A stretch of DNA of 64,000 nucleotides from Enterococcus hermanniensis (GTDB lineage: Bacteria > Bacillota > Bacilli > Lactobacillales > Enterococcaceae): the NCBI RefSeq assembly GCF_001885945.1, contig NZ_JXKQ01000001.1:406001-470000 (forward strand), in the 5' to 3' direction. The position numbers and the translations under genes are program-made. This document shows positions 51,379 to 61,087 of the stretch, one piece after another (the first letter of the stretch is position 1; each line of letters begins with the position of its first letter). The notes under the pieces are model-generated. The model saw nothing but the letters and a program-made list of their open reading frames with translations, was not told the DNA's origin and searched no databases.

Positions 51379-51737
51379 TATATAAATTCCTCCGATTGTT
51401 TTATCTCTTTTTCTTCTGTCGTTTCGACTACGAGAGTTACTTTACCATCCTTTTGTATTTCATGGGTAATATTACTGTGACAATTCATTACAATAATATG
51501 AAACAATGTAACAAAAATGGTATTTGTGTGTTACTTTGAAATATATACTATTAATCCATAATTTTAAAAACCTATATGTATCAGGGCTTAAATAAAATGT
51601 AACTGTTTTATATTTGTGTTACAAAAATTAACTTTAGAAACATTGAAATCTTTTTGTAAAGAAAGTCGCTAAACTTTCTATGGTCTTTCTGAAGAATTTT
51701 GCCTAAATAATTGTGGCTATCACTAAATTAAATAAAA
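51379..51737 (-). promoter_or_regulatory. Long AT-rich upstream region of the LysM gene with TGTWAC half-sites
   Basis: About 360 nt without a gene. TGTAAC or GTTACA-type half-sites occur near 51507, 51530, 51599 and 51618, and a TTGTAAAG near 51654. They resemble halves of the WalR box (TGTWAH-N5-TGTWAH), but I did not find a clean full-length direct repeat. No ORF is apparent. Confidence 0.35.
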
Positions 51738-51777
51738 AAAGAAACTTCCGCCAAAAAAGGCAGAAGTTTCTTTTTTT
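51734..51777. terminator. Terminator of the MurJ-like gene
   Basis: AAAGAAACTTC-C-GCC and GGC-A-GAAGTTTCTTT pair with one internal mismatch around AAAAAA; T-run on the complement. It overlaps the stop codon of the flippase gene. Confidence 0.8.
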
Positions 51778-53413
51778 ATTTAATTCGCAAGCGTCGGCGC
51801 CACTTCATTGCTTGCGGGCCAATCAACTTATCTGCTAATCTTAGCTTCAAACTCAGACTAAGATAAACAAAGCCCCCGGTCCCTGCTGTTAGCATACAAA
51901 TCAGCATTGCTTGAAACCTAGAAGTAGGGTCCAATACGACATAGCTTACTTGACGAACGATCCATGCCACTAACAACATGATTATCGTAAGCAACGCGAT
52001 TAAAAGACACCGCCTAAAGGCCAATTGATAATTTGCTTGAACAACTCTTCGAAGTTTCCATAAACACAAGCCACAGGTCAAAGCTAAGCCCATAAATGTC
52101 GCAATCAACGGTCCATAAACTTCAAATAATTTGATCAACGGCAGTTGGATCACAGCTTTAAACGCTAACCCGATCAGCCAATATCTTACTGCAATGCGGC
52201 TGTGTGAGATACCTTGCAGTGTAGTCGACAGCGTCATAAACAACGCTGAGACAAATCCCGCCCAACAAGCTACCACTAAGATACGGCTGCCTAATACGTC
52301 TGGTGTATAAAAAAGTGTGTTTAGTGGGTAAGCCAGTAAAATCATTCCCGCGACTGCTGGAAACATGATAAACGCAAATAATTGAATATTGGTATTTACT
52401 AACTTACCCAACTCAAAGCGACGTCTTAAGGTAAATAATTCTGTTAGCATCGGTAAGCTAGTGAGTGCTAACGATGTTCCTAACGCCACGACTACCATTG
52501 TCAATTTGTCTGGATTCGCACTGAATAACGCATAGAGATCGACTAATTGGCGGTGACTATAATTGGTGTTTGCCGCCATTGTCCGAATGAAGGTTACTTG
52601 GTCGATCAATTTATAAAAAGTGATCCCGCCGCCTAACAATATAAACGGAATTGCTTGCCTGATTGTTTCTAATAATAATTTTTTAGTATCGATCGTTACT
52701 TTATTCAAACTATAAGTCAATTGTAGATCGCTGCGTTTCTTGTCTTTAAACCAATAAAAAAGCAAGACACCATATGATCCGATCATTCCTACAGCTGCAG
52801 CAAATGTCGATTGGATCACAGCTTCCAGATAATCGCCATGCTGAACTTTCATAATAATAAAGACACTCAATAACATATAAAATACGCGAATTGCCTGTTC
52901 AACCACTTGAGAAATTGCAGAAGGGCGCATATCTTGTTGGCCTTGAAAGTAGCCTCGCAAAACACTCATACATGGAAATGCAATGACGGCAATGCTCAAT
53001 GCTCGGATTACTGGAATTAGTTGTTGACCGCCACCGGATAAACTAGCTAAGAAAGGTGCAGTTAAAAACATCACGCCTCCAAAAAAAATACCTAGCAAAG
53101 CCGTCGCCTGTAATGCTTTGATAAATAAACGTCGACTTGTCTGATATTCACCTTTTGAATTATATCGAGCGATCTGTTTGGCGATTGCTCCAGGCAACCC
53201 TGCGGTGGAAATCATCATGAACAATGCATAAAACGTATAGCCCATATTAAACAACCCATTAGCTGCTCGAGCATTTTCTCCCATCCAAGCATACCAAGGG
53301 ATGATATAAACAGCTCCTAGTAAGCGTGAAAAGATATTTCCTACAGTCAGCCAGGCTGAACCTTGGATCATTTTTTCCTGGTAACTCAGGTCACTTGGTC
53401 GTGTCTCTTTCAT
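51776..53413 (-). CDS. Oligosaccharide flippase family protein, MurJ/YtgP-like
   Basis: A 545-residue membrane protein with about 14 hydrophobic segments of the MOP superfamily. Landmarks are SAWLTVGNIFSRLLGAVYIIP at the N-terminus, LRGYFQGQQDMRPSAISQVVEQ and the central LLGGGITFYKLIDQVTF. In Bacillus the YtgP relative is a lipid II flippase (MurJ). It stands opposite murE, which supports a peptidoglycan role; export of another lipid-linked polysaccharide remains possible. Divergent from murE with a 136-nt gap. Confidence 0.8.
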   Translation of the reverse strand: MKETRPSDLSYQEKMIQGSAWLTVGNIFSRLLGAVYIIPWYAWMGENARAANGLFNMGYTFYALFMMISTAGLPGAIAKQIARYNSKGEYQTSRRLFIKALQATALLGIFFGGVMFLTAPFLASLSGGGQQLIPVIRALSIAVIAFPCMSVLRGYFQGQQDMRPSAISQVVEQAIRVFYMLLSVFIIMKVQHGDYLEAVIQSTFAAAVGMIGSYGVLLFYWFKDKKRSDLQLTYSLNKVTIDTKKLLLETIRQAIPFILLGGGITFYKLIDQVTFIRTMAANTNYSHRQLVDLYALFSANPDKLTMVVVALGTSLALTSLPMLTELFTLRRRFELGKLVNTNIQLFAFIMFPAVAGMILLAYPLNTLFYTPDVLGSRILVVACWAGFVSALFMTLSTTLQGISHSRIAVRYWLIGLAFKAVIQLPLIKLFEVYGPLIATFMGLALTCGLCLWKLRRVVQANYQLAFRRCLLIALLTIIMLLVAWIVRQVSYVVLDPTSRFQAMLICMLTAGTGGFVYLSLSLKLRLADKLIGPQAMKWRRRLRIK

Positions 53414-53549
53414 GATCTCCTCCTACAAAAGTACTACACTAATAGTAAAACTAAAAACGTTTTCTGACAATCACTCTTTTCTTACTTTTTCTACCATTTC
53501 TAAAGCTATGCTATAATAGCCTAGACAATATTATGGAGGTTTCTATCAT

Positions 53550-55052
53550 ATGCTGACACTTACCCAAATTCAACAAATCCTTGAAAAAGAAAACTTATTG
53601 CGTGAGTTTATCACGCCTGAGCGCTGGAGTCTATCTGCTCCTTTTGCACAAGAATTCCACAAACTATCCTATGATTCTCGTGAAGCTGATGCAGAAACAC
53701 TTTTTTTCTGCAAAGGAAATAACTTTCAAACAAGTTACTTGGAGCAAGCACTACAAGCAGGTCTGACTTGTTACATTGCAGAACAGCCTTACGAAGTAGA
53801 TGCGGCATTAGCCATTATCGTAACAGATATCCGCAAAGCTTTAGCTGTTTTAAGTATGGCTTTTTATGATTATCCACAAAATAAACTAAAACTCATTGGT
53901 ATCACAGGAACAAAAGGAAAAACGACCGTTGCTTATTTCATTAAAAAAATCTTAGATATTACGACCCAACAAAAAACAGCCTTGTTTTCTACTTTGAACA
54001 CGACTTTAGATGGCGTCACTTTTTTCAAATCTAAATTAACGACTCCTGAGTCTTTAGACTTGTATCGTATGATGGCGCAAGCTGTTGCCAACGGTATGAC
54101 GCATTTAGTGATGGAAGTTTCTTCGCAAGCGTACAAAGTTGCACGTGTTTATGGCCTGACTTTTGACGTAGGCATCTTTCTGAATATCTCACCCGATCAT
54201 ATTGGACCGATCGAACATCCAACATTTGAAGATTATTTTTATTGTAAACGTCAGTTGGTAGCTAATTCACGGCAAATGATTTTACACCATGAGATCGATC
54301 ACTTCGATTTATTAAATGAATTAGCTGAAGCTAAAAAAATCCCAGTGATCACTTATGGCAACAATACCGAAGCAGATTATCAAGTGGAACCACTAGAGCA
54401 TCCATTAACCTTTTCACTAACCGGCGCTAAAGACGATTTGGCGCTCAATGGTCAATATCAGATTTTGTTAGCTGGTGATTTTAATAAAGAAAATGCGGCG
54501 GCGGCCTTAATCGCTAGTGCCTTAGTCGGTGCCAACCGGACAGCTGGTCAACAAGGTTTAGCTGAAGCATTAGTTCCTGGTCGCATGAATCTATTATTGA
54601 AATCAAATGGCGCACACATCTATGTCGATTATGCCCATAACTATTTAAGTATGAAATCATTGCTCGCCTTTGCTAAAGAACAACATCCTGCTGGTGAAAT
54701 TTTGGTCATTACAGGGTCAACTGGAAACAAAGCTGAGTCCCGTCGAGCAGGCCTCGGACAAGCCATCGGTGAGTATGCAGACGTTGCCGTCTTAACGAGT
54801 GATGATCCCAATTATGAAGATCCCCAAAAAATTGCTGCTGAAATCCAGCAAGGGATTCAAAACGAGCATGTTCAGGTTCACTTCGAAATAGATCGTAAAC
54901 AAGCAATCCAACAAGCGATTCAATCAGCCGGCCCAAATGATGCGATTATTTTAGCTGGTAAGGGAACCGATAAATACATGACCGTAAATGGTGAACACCT
55001 CCCTTACGAAGGGGATTATCATTTAGCAGAATTGTTTATTAAAGACGAATAA
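53550..55052 (+). CDS. murE: UDP-MurNAc-tripeptide synthetase, L-lysine-adding
   Basis: A 500-residue Mur ligase that adds the third stem-peptide residue in the cytoplasm. The ATP loop is GITGTKGKTTVAYF; VMEVSSQA and the carbamylated-Lys region YFYCKRQLV follow. The amino-acid specificity motif is SDDPNYEDP, in place of DNPR of meso-DAP enzymes, so L-Lys is expected, as in enterococci. GGAGGTTTCTATCAT precedes the ATG. It converges on leuS with a shared terminator. Confidence 0.93.
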   Translation: MLTLTQIQQILEKENLLREFITPERWSLSAPFAQEFHKLSYDSREADAETLFFCKGNNFQTSYLEQALQAGLTCYIAEQPYEVDAALAIIVTDIRKALAVLSMAFYDYPQNKLKLIGITGTKGKTTVAYFIKKILDITTQQKTALFSTLNTTLDGVTFFKSKLTTPESLDLYRMMAQAVANGMTHLVMEVSSQAYKVARVYGLTFDVGIFLNISPDHIGPIEHPTFEDYFYCKRQLVANSRQMILHHEIDHFDLLNELAEAKKIPVITYGNNTEADYQVEPLEHPLTFSLTGAKDDLALNGQYQILLAGDFNKENAAAALIASALVGANRTAGQQGLAEALVPGRMNLLLKSNGAHIYVDYAHNYLSMKSLLAFAKEQHPAGEILVITGSTGNKAESRRAGLGQAIGEYADVAVLTSDDPNYEDPQKIAAEIQQGIQNEHVQVHFEIDRKQAIQQAIQSAGPNDAIILAGKGTDKYMTVNGEHLPYEGDYHLAELFIKDE

Positions 55053-55100
55053 AAAGAGCTTGAGACAAAAGTAGTAACTACTTTTGTCTCAAGCTCTTTT
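55052..55100. terminator. Bidirectional terminator, murE / leuS
   Basis: Two 24-nt arms beginning AAAAGAGCTTGAGACAAAAG (55052-55075 and 55077-55100) pair perfectly; the loop is formed by opening a few central pairs. Related in sequence to the terminator at 41556-41602. The murE stop codon immediately precedes it. Confidence 0.9.
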
Positions 55101-55106
55101 CTTTTA

Positions 55107-57620
55107 TTAATTAGCTACGATGTTAACTAATTTATTCGGAACGACGATCACTTTACGAATCGTTTTTCCATCGATATTGCGTTGGATATGTTCATCTGCC
55201 ATCGCAATTTTTTCTAATTCAGTTTTTGCTAAATCAATCGCGACCATTACTTTCGAGCGTACCTTACCATTGACTTGCAATATTACTTCGATTTCATTTT
55301 CAACCAATGCCTCTTCATCGTATGTTGGCCATGCAATATACGAGATATCTTCATCATGACCTAAAATCGCCCATAATTCTTCTGAAATATGCGGAGCAAT
55401 TGGTGCCAATAATTGAACAAAACCTTCAACATATTCATACGTCAATGCTTCAGCTTTATAAGCTTCATTTACGAAGACCATCAATTGTGAAATGGCGGTA
55501 TTCAAATGTAGTTGTTCCATATCTTCTGTTACTTTTTTAACGGTTTGATTATAAACTTTCGTCAATGAACCATCATTGATGTTTGTAATGTGATCCCGCA
55601 TTTTTCCGTTTTCATCTACGATTAGACGCCATACGCGATCTAAGAATTTACGTGAACCTTCTAAGCCATTTTCGCTCCATGCGATTGATGCATCCAATGG
55701 GCCCATGAACATTTCATACATCCGTAATGTGTCAGCACCATATTCTTCAACCACATCATCCGGATTCACTACATTTTTCAATGATTTACTCATCTTGGCT
55801 GGCGCTTCTTCTAACTCTTCGCCTGTTTCGATGCTGTACCATTTACCATCGCGTTTTTCAACTTTGTTAGTTGGCACAAGTGCGCCACGGTTATCACGGA
55901 AACTTTGGCCTAAGATCATACCTTGATTATATAATTTTTGGAATGGTTCATTTGTTGGAACAACACCGATATCATACAAGAATTTGTGCCAAAAACGAAC
56001 ATATAGTAAATGAAGTACGGCATGTTCCGCTCCACCAATATAAAGATCAACTGGTAACCAGCGTTTTAATTTTTCGTAATCTGCTAAAGCTTCTTTGTTA
56101 TGCGGATCGATGAAGCGTAAATAATACCATGAACTTCCGGCCCATTGTGGCATCGTATTGGTTTCACGACGACCTTTTTTGCCGGTGATTGGGTCGACTA
56201 CATTTACCCAATCTTCGATATTTGCTAATGGTGATTCACCGGTTCCACTTGGTTTGATATCCTTTGTTTTTGGTAATTCTAACGGCAGTTCATAATCAGG
56301 AACTAAACCAGTCGTACCATCTTCCCAATGGATCACAGGGATTGGTTCCCCCCAATAACGTTGACGAGAGAACAACCAGTCTCTCAAGCGATAACTAACT
56401 TCTTTTTTACCGCATTGATGTTCTTCTAACCAAGGAACCATTTTATCAATGGCTTCTTGTTTACCCAAACCGTCTAAAAATTCTGAATTGATGTGGGGAC
56501 CGTCACCTGTGAAAGCTTCTTTTTCGATATCGCCGCCTTCTACAACGGGCACGATCGGTAAGTCGAAGGTTCTAGCAAATTCATAGTCACGTTCATCGTG
56601 TGCAGGTACTGCCATGATTGCACCAGTACCGTAAGATGCTAATACATAATCACCGATCCAAATCGGCATTTGATTCCCATTGGCTGGATTGATCGCATAC
56701 GCGCCCGTAAAGACACCCGTTTTTTCTTTTGCTAAATCAGTTCGGTTTAAATCAGATTTTTTAGAAGCTTCTTCGATATAAGCATCGACTGCTGCTTTTT
56801 GTTCCGGCGTTGTAATTTGTTGGACCAAATCCAATTCTGGTGCCAATACTGCATAGGTTGCACCAAATAATGTATCAGGACGTGTAGTGAAGACTGTAAA
56901 ACTTTCTTCGCTACCCTCAATCTTGAAGCTGACGTTCGCACCGATTGAACGGCCAATCCAGTTGCGTTGCATTTCTTTGATACTTTCAGGCCAATCAACC
57001 GTCTCTAAATCATCTAATAAACGATCCGCATAAGCAGTGATTTTTAGCATCCATTGACGCATGGGCTTGCGGATAACATCGTAACCGCCACGTTCGCTCT
57101 TGCCATCGATGACTTCTTCATTTGAAATGACTGTTCCTAACTCTGGTACCCAGTTAACCGGAACTTCAGCTTCATACGCTAGGCCTTTTTCATACATTTG
57201 TTCAAAGATCCATTGCGTCCATTTATAGTATTCCGGATCCGTCGTATTTAATTCACGATTCCAATCATAGCTAAAACCTAATGAATTGATTTGACGTTTA
57301 AATGTTTCAATATTTTTTTGAGTGAATTCAGCAGGATCATTACCTGTATCTAAAGCATACTGTTCTGCTGGTAAACCAAATGCATCCCACCCCATTGGGT
57401 GTAAAACATTGTAGCCCTGTGCTCGTTTCATCCGTGAGATTACATCTGTCGCTGTATAGCCTTCAGGATGTCCCACATGTAATCCTTGACCAGATGGATA
57501 AGGAAACATATCTAATGCATAGAATTTTGGTTTTCCTGGGTCGTCTTGGGTATTGAATGTATTATGGCCTGCCCAATATTTTTGCCACTTTTTCTCAATC
57601 GCTTTGTGATCGTAACTCAT
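55107..57620 (-). CDS. leuS: Leucyl-tRNA synthetase
   Basis: An 837-residue class I synthetase. Motifs are the HIGH equivalent [12 protein letters not shown], the editing-domain [12 protein letters not shown] and [19 protein letters not shown], and the KMSKS loop [10 protein letters not shown]. The C-terminal anticodon and tRNA-core domains are present. It charges tRNA-Leu. The gene is single, with a Leu-type T-box leader upstream and a terminator shared with murE. Confidence 0.97.
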   Translation of the reverse strand: MSYDHKAIEKKWQKYWAGHNTFNTQDDPGKPKFYALDMFPYPSGQGLHVGHPEGYTATDVISRMKRAQGYNVLHPMGWDAFGLPAEQYALDTGNDPAEFTQKNIETFKRQINSLGFSYDWNRELNTTDPEYYKWTQWIFEQMYEKGLAYEAEVPVNWVPELGTVISNEEVIDGKSERGGYDVIRKPMRQWMLKITAYADRLLDDLETVDWPESIKEMQRNWIGRSIGANVSFKIEGSEESFTVFTTRPDTLFGATYAVLAPELDLVQQITTPEQKAAVDAYIEEASKKSDLNRTDLAKEKTGVFTGAYAINPANGNQMPIWIGDYVLASYGTGAIMAVPAHDERDYEFARTFDLPIVPVVEGGDIEKEAFTGDGPHINSEFLDGLGKQEAIDKMVPWLEEHQCGKKEVSYRLRDWLFSRQRYWGEPIPVIHWEDGTTGLVPDYELPLELPKTKDIKPSGTGESPLANIEDWVNVVDPITGKKGRRETNTMPQWAGSSWYYLRFIDPHNKEALADYEKLKRWLPVDLYIGGAEHAVLHLLYVRFWHKFLYDIGVVPTNEPFQKLYNQGMILGQSFRDNRGALVPTNKVEKRDGKWYSIETGEELEEAPAKMSKSLKNVVNPDDVVEEYGADTLRMYEMFMGPLDASIAWSENGLEGSRKFLDRVWRLIVDENGKMRDHITNINDGSLTKVYNQTVKKVTEDMEQLHLNTAISQLMVFVNEAYKAEALTYEYVEGFVQLLAPIAPHISEELWAILGHDEDISYIAWPTYDEEALVENEIEVILQVNGKVRSKVMVAIDLAKTELEKIAMADEHIQRNIDGKTIRKVIVVPNKLVNIVAN

Positions 57621-57727
57621 GTTGCGCCTCCTATAGCCTACTCTTTTATTTTTTTACTCATTCTCAAAAGAATGATGCGTTTAACAAATTTATTACAGTC
57701 CCAGAGCTGATTTTCTTAAATGAAACA

Positions 57728-57955
57728 AAAAAAGCCCTACAAAAGTTCTAAAAAACTTTTATAGGACGTTATCAACGTGGTACCACCTATCTTTATCTGC
57801 TCTATGGCAGACCTCAACAGAAATAACGGTCTCTAACCGGATCGATCATTCGATCATGCTCCAAGGTAAGTTCGAAGTTCTCGCATGTCCACTCTCAGCA
57901 CCGTGGGCTCTCTGAAATGCGTTCGTTTCTACTACTCCTCTTCTAGGCGAATAAT
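57728..57955 (-). ncRNA. T-box leader of leuS
   Basis: On the complement stem I starts near AGAAGAGGAGTAG, and the T-box core reads TAGGTGGTACCACG (57788-57774). The terminator (57728-57765) pairs CCTATAAAAGTT with AACTTTTGTAGG followed by a T-run. A probable specifier CTT (Leu) lies in GAA-CTT-ACC at 57870-57868. TGGT in the core fits the ACCA end of tRNA-Leu. The leader activates leuS when tRNA-Leu is uncharged. Confidence 0.88.
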
Positions 57956-57969
57956 ATTAAAGTAAGTTT

Positions 57970-57998
57970 ATCTTAGCAGATTACTATCTAGAATTCAA
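57970..57998 (-). promoter_or_regulatory. Promoter of leuS
   Basis: On the complement TTGAAT (57998-57993) and TAAGAT (57975-57970) are separated by 17 nt and precede the T-box leader. The -35 box lies inside a 16-bp palindrome. Confidence 0.65.
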
Positions 57999-58006
57999 TT
58001 GAATTC
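57991..58006. repeat. Perfect 16-bp palindrome between leuS and the PAP2 gene
   Basis: GAATTCAATTGAATTC is a perfect inverted repeat covering the leuS -35 box. It lies about 50 nt upstream of the -10 (TATAAT, about 58053) of the divergent PAP2 gene. A repressor site is possible but no candidate regulator is adjacent. Confidence 0.6.
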
Positions 58007-58093
58007 CCTTTAAGAATCTTGACAGAGAATTGTACTGTTAAGTAAACATGATATAATGGTTCCGATTATAGAAAGGATGAGTTTAGTAGAACC

Positions 58094-58753
58094 ATGAAAA
58101 ATAAATCGCTCTATCACCTAATCGGGAGTTTCACTTTACTATTTTTTGCAGTACTCTGTTACATCGTCCGATTTTATCCCAATACGTTAGCTGGTTTTGA
58201 CCACTCGATCATTCATGGGGTCCATCGTTTATATCCGCAGATGAACGGCTACTTTTTATGGGTGACAAAATTTGCCAATCCGATTACGATCGTCTTATTA
58301 TCAGTCGTTTTTGTTGGTTTATTCTATTTCAATAAACAAAAAATCACCGCGCTGTGGCTGACTTTAGGAATGGTTTTAATCAGTGGCGGACTTAATCATT
58401 TATTAAAGGTCTTTTTCCATCGTGAACGGCCGACGGTCCTTACGCATATGGTCACGGAACATAGCTTTAGTTTCCCTAGTGGTCACTCGACTGCCAGTAC
58501 CTTGCTTTATGGAACGTTGATCTTTGTGTTGCCTTTAGTTATTAAAGACAAGACCCTTCGTTTGATTGTACAGATCGTCTTAGGAGCGTTGATTTTTAGT
58601 ATCATGGTCAGTCGCATCTATTTGGGTGTCCATTACCCTAGCGATGTTTTAGCAGGGATGCTCTTAGGAAGCAGCTGGCTATTTTTTACCTTCCCTTATT
58701 ACCAACAAAAAAAATTAGCTTATGATTTAAAAGCAATTAGGAGAAACAAATGA
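58094..58753 (+). CDS. PAP2-type membrane phosphatase
   Basis: A 219-residue membrane protein with about six hydrophobic segments. The three-part PAP2 active site is complete: KVFFHRERPT, SFPSGHSTAS and SRIYLGVHYPSDVLAG, with the catalytic histidines in motifs 2 and 3 on the outer face. Related proteins dephosphorylate undecaprenyl pyrophosphate or phosphatidylglycerophosphate; substrate not decided here. It overlaps the downstream radical SAM gene by 4 nt. TATAAT near 58053 and TTGTAC 16 nt upstream form a promoter. Confidence 0.88.
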   Translation: MKNKSLYHLIGSFTLLFFAVLCYIVRFYPNTLAGFDHSIIHGVHRLYPQMNGYFLWVTKFANPITIVLLSVVFVGLFYFNKQKITALWLTLGMVLISGGLNHLLKVFFHRERPTVLTHMVTEHSFSFPSGHSTASTLLYGTLIFVLPLVIKDKTLRLIVQIVLGALIFSIMVSRIYLGVHYPSDVLAGMLLGSSWLFFTFPYYQQKKLAYDLKAIRRNK

Positions 58754-59730
58754 CCTTTAATTATAGTGATGATGAAAACAAACGTTACCATTCTTGGAAC
58801 TATGCTTTACGCCAAGAATTCGGCGGGAAAATCTTTAAAGTTCCAGTAGATGGTGGCTTCGACTGTCCAAACCGGGACGGTACCGTTGCTCACGGTGGCT
58901 GTACTTTCTGCAGTGTTTCAGGTTCAGGTGATATGATCGTTGCTCCCAGCGACCCTCTTCCACAGCAATTTCATAAAGAAATCGATATGATGCATCAAAA
59001 ATGGCCGCATGTTGAACAATATATCGTCTATTTCCAAAATTTCACCAATACTCATGCCCCTGTTGAAGTGATTCGGGAGCGTTTCGAACAAGTCGTCAAT
59101 CTTCCAGGCGTTGTTGGGCTCTCCGTCGGTACGCGTCCAGACTGTTTACCACCCGAAGTGGTCGATTATCTAGCAGAATTGAATCAACGCTTGTATCTGT
59201 GGGTCGAATTAGGTTTGCAGACAACCTATGAAGAAACAAGTGATTCGATCAATCGGGCCCATGATTATCCGACCTACGTCGATGCGGTCGCTCGCTTGCG
59301 CAAGCATAATATCAATGTCTGCACTCATTTAATTAATGGTTTGCCCGGAGAATCGCTAGAGATGATGCGAGAAAATGTTCGCCGAACGATTTTAGATTCT
59401 GACATTCAAGGAATCAAACTTCATTTGATGCACTTGATGCGCAATACTAAAATGTTGCGTGATTATGCTGAAGGACGATTGCAACTGATGAGCAAAGAGG
59501 ATTACGTCTCTGTGATCTGTGACCAGTTAGAAATGATACCTCAAGAAATCATTATCCATCGCTTAACGGGGGATGCACCTTGGGATTCCCTAGTTGGACC
59601 AATGTGGAGCTTGAAAAAATGGGAAGTCTTGAATGCGATCGATCAAGAATTGATTCGACGAGATTCCTATCAAGGAAAGTTTGACATCAGAAAGGAAACT
59701 GACCATGCTGCTCACCTCCTTACGCTTTAG
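58750..59730 (+). CDS. mnmL: Radical SAM protein YtqA/MnmL, tRNA wobble-uridine modification
   Basis: A 326-residue radical SAM enzyme of the TIGR01212 type. The cluster-binding cysteines are in DCPNRDGTVAHGGCTFCSVS (C-x9-C-x2-C spacing). Other landmarks are QNFTNTHAP and VGLSVGTRPDCLPP, then ELGLQTTYEETSDSINRAHD. YtqA/MnmL has been linked to mnm5s2U formation in Gram-positive bacteria that lack the MnmC fusion enzyme. It overlaps the following methyltransferase by 26 nt, its partner in that pathway. Confidence 0.88.
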   Translation: MTFNYSDDENKRYHSWNYALRQEFGGKIFKVPVDGGFDCPNRDGTVAHGGCTFCSVSGSGDMIVAPSDPLPQQFHKEIDMMHQKWPHVEQYIVYFQNFTNTHAPVEVIRERFEQVVNLPGVVGLSVGTRPDCLPPEVVDYLAELNQRLYLWVELGLQTTYEETSDSINRAHDYPTYVDAVARLRKHNINVCTHLINGLPGESLEMMRENVRRTILDSDIQGIKLHLMHLMRNTKMLRDYAEGRLQLMSKEDYVSVICDQLEMIPQEIIIHRLTGDAPWDSLVGPMWSLKKWEVLNAIDQELIRRDSYQGKFDIRKETDHAAHLLTL

Positions 59731-60268
59731 TCATCAACTTTTAAAAGAAATTGTTAGTGAAGGTGACCATGTAATCGATGCTACTATGGGAAACGGAAAC
59801 GATACACTTTTCCTAACAGAATTAGTCGGAAAAAATGGTCAAGTCTACGCCTTTGATATTCAAGAACAAGCGTTGAAAAATACACAAGCCCGACTAACCG
59901 CTGCACATCAGCAAGCGATGCTTTTTCTAGCGGGTCATGAGACAATTGACAATAATATTCCGATTGACCAACCAATCAAAGCGGCGATTTTTAATTTAGG
60001 TTATCTCCCTAAAAGTGATAAACAAATTATCACTTTACCGGAAACAACCAAACAAGCTATGAGTGCAATTTTAAAACGGTTGACCATTGGTGGACGAATG
60101 ATTGTTGTGATTTACTATGGTCATCTTGGTGGTGAGACTGAGAAAAATGAAGTGCTCGATTTTTGTCAAGCATTGCCACAAGAAACGTACAATGTTTTGA
60201 GCTATCAATTTATCAATCAAAAGAATAATCCGCCGATTTTATTATGCGTAGAGAAAAAGCACAGCTGA
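59705..60268 (+). CDS. mnmM: SAM-dependent methyltransferase YtqB/MnmM, tRNA wobble-uridine modification
   Basis: A 187-residue class I methyltransferase with SAM motif I VIDATMGNGNDTLFL and motif IV-like AIFNLGYLPKSDK. MnmM (YtqB) methylates nm5s2U to mnm5s2U in tRNA. A longer frame opens at 59681, but AAAGGAAA lies before the ATG at 59705 (MLLTSLRFSHQLL), the usual start. Its 5' end lies inside the 3' end of mnmL in another frame. A strong terminator overlaps its last codons. Confidence 0.9.
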   Translation: MLLTSLRFSHQLLKEIVSEGDHVIDATMGNGNDTLFLTELVGKNGQVYAFDIQEQALKNTQARLTAAHQQAMLFLAGHETIDNNIPIDQPIKAAIFNLGYLPKSDKQIITLPETTKQAMSAILKRLTIGGRMIVVIYYGHLGGETEKNEVLDFCQALPQETYNVLSYQFINQKNNPPILLCVEKKHS

Positions 60269-60290
60269 CCTGAAGGTCAGCTGTGCTTTT
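60254..60290. terminator. Bidirectional terminator, mnmM / esterase
   Basis: AAAAGCACAGCTGACCT and AGGTCAGCTGTGCTTTT form a 17-bp stem around GA; both neighbouring stop codons fall in or beside it. Confidence 0.9.
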
Positions 60291-61065
60291 CATTAAGCCA
60301 TTCCAACACACGTTGAATCCATGCATCCCAAAAAATCCAATCATGTTTTCCAGGGCCTTCTTCAAAGGTGACATCTAATTTATTTTGTTCTAGTTTATGT
60401 GCCATGTATTGACTGGCTGGATATAGATCATCCTCTGTTCCACAGGCTAGAAAAAAGCGAGGCGTTTCCTTTCCACTTTTGACTAATTCTTCTAATAAAT
60501 ACAGCGGATCATTTTCAGATCCTTGCAATTGATCCAACGGCCCAAAAATTCCTTGCCAGTAGGCTTCGTTTCGCACTAATAACAAACTCTTGATATCTGC
60601 TAAAACTACCGCACCAGATAGCGAGGCCACCGCTGCGAAATTTTCTGATTTTGCTAGACCTAATTTCAAGGCGCCATAGCCGCCCATCGATAATCCAGCC
60701 GCGAATGTTTTTTCACGTTTTTGCGTGATTTGCGGGAATAATTCATGAACCAATTCCGGTAACTCTTCTGCCACAAAAGTCCAATAATTCATATCATATG
60801 TGGTGTCAGTATAGAAAGCTAAATCTGTTGAAGGCATAACCACTGCCATTTGATATTCTGCGACATAGCGTTCAATCGACGTGCGCCGTTCCCAAACACT
60901 ATGGTTTCCACCCATCCCATGCAATAAATAAAGTACTGGAATATCATCAGTTATACCGACTGTTTCAGTTCCAATTTTTTTATGCGTTGTCTGTGGTAAG
61001 ATCACGTTCATTGCCACTTCCATTTGTAACACATTCGAATAGACATTTACTTGTAAAAAAGCCAT
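60277..61065 (-). CDS. estA: Alpha/beta-hydrolase esterase, EstA (tributyrin esterase)-like
   Basis: A 262-residue esterase-D-type hydrolase. The oxyanion region is YLLHGMGGNHSVW, the nucleophile elbow AAGLSMGGYGALKLG, and the catalytic His is probably in EGPGKHDWIFWDAW. It resembles lactococcal EstA, which cuts short-chain esters, and the S-formylglutathione hydrolase group. No signal peptide. GGAGG lies about 10 nt before the ATG. The gene is 22 nt downstream of an efflux pump gene and may be cotranscribed with it. Confidence 0.85.
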   Translation of the reverse strand: MAFLQVNVYSNVLQMEVAMNVILPQTTHKKIGTETVGITDDIPVLYLLHGMGGNHSVWERRTSIERYVAEYQMAVVMPSTDLAFYTDTTYDMNYWTFVAEELPELVHELFPQITQKREKTFAAGLSMGGYGALKLGLAKSENFAAVASLSGAVVLADIKSLLLVRNEAYWQGIFGPLDQLQGSENDPLYLLEELVKSGKETPRFFLACGTEDDLYPASQYMAHKLEQNKLDVTFEEGPGKHDWIFWDAWIQRVLEWLNEKHS

Positions 61066-61087
61066 CTATTTTGATCCTCCAGTTTTC

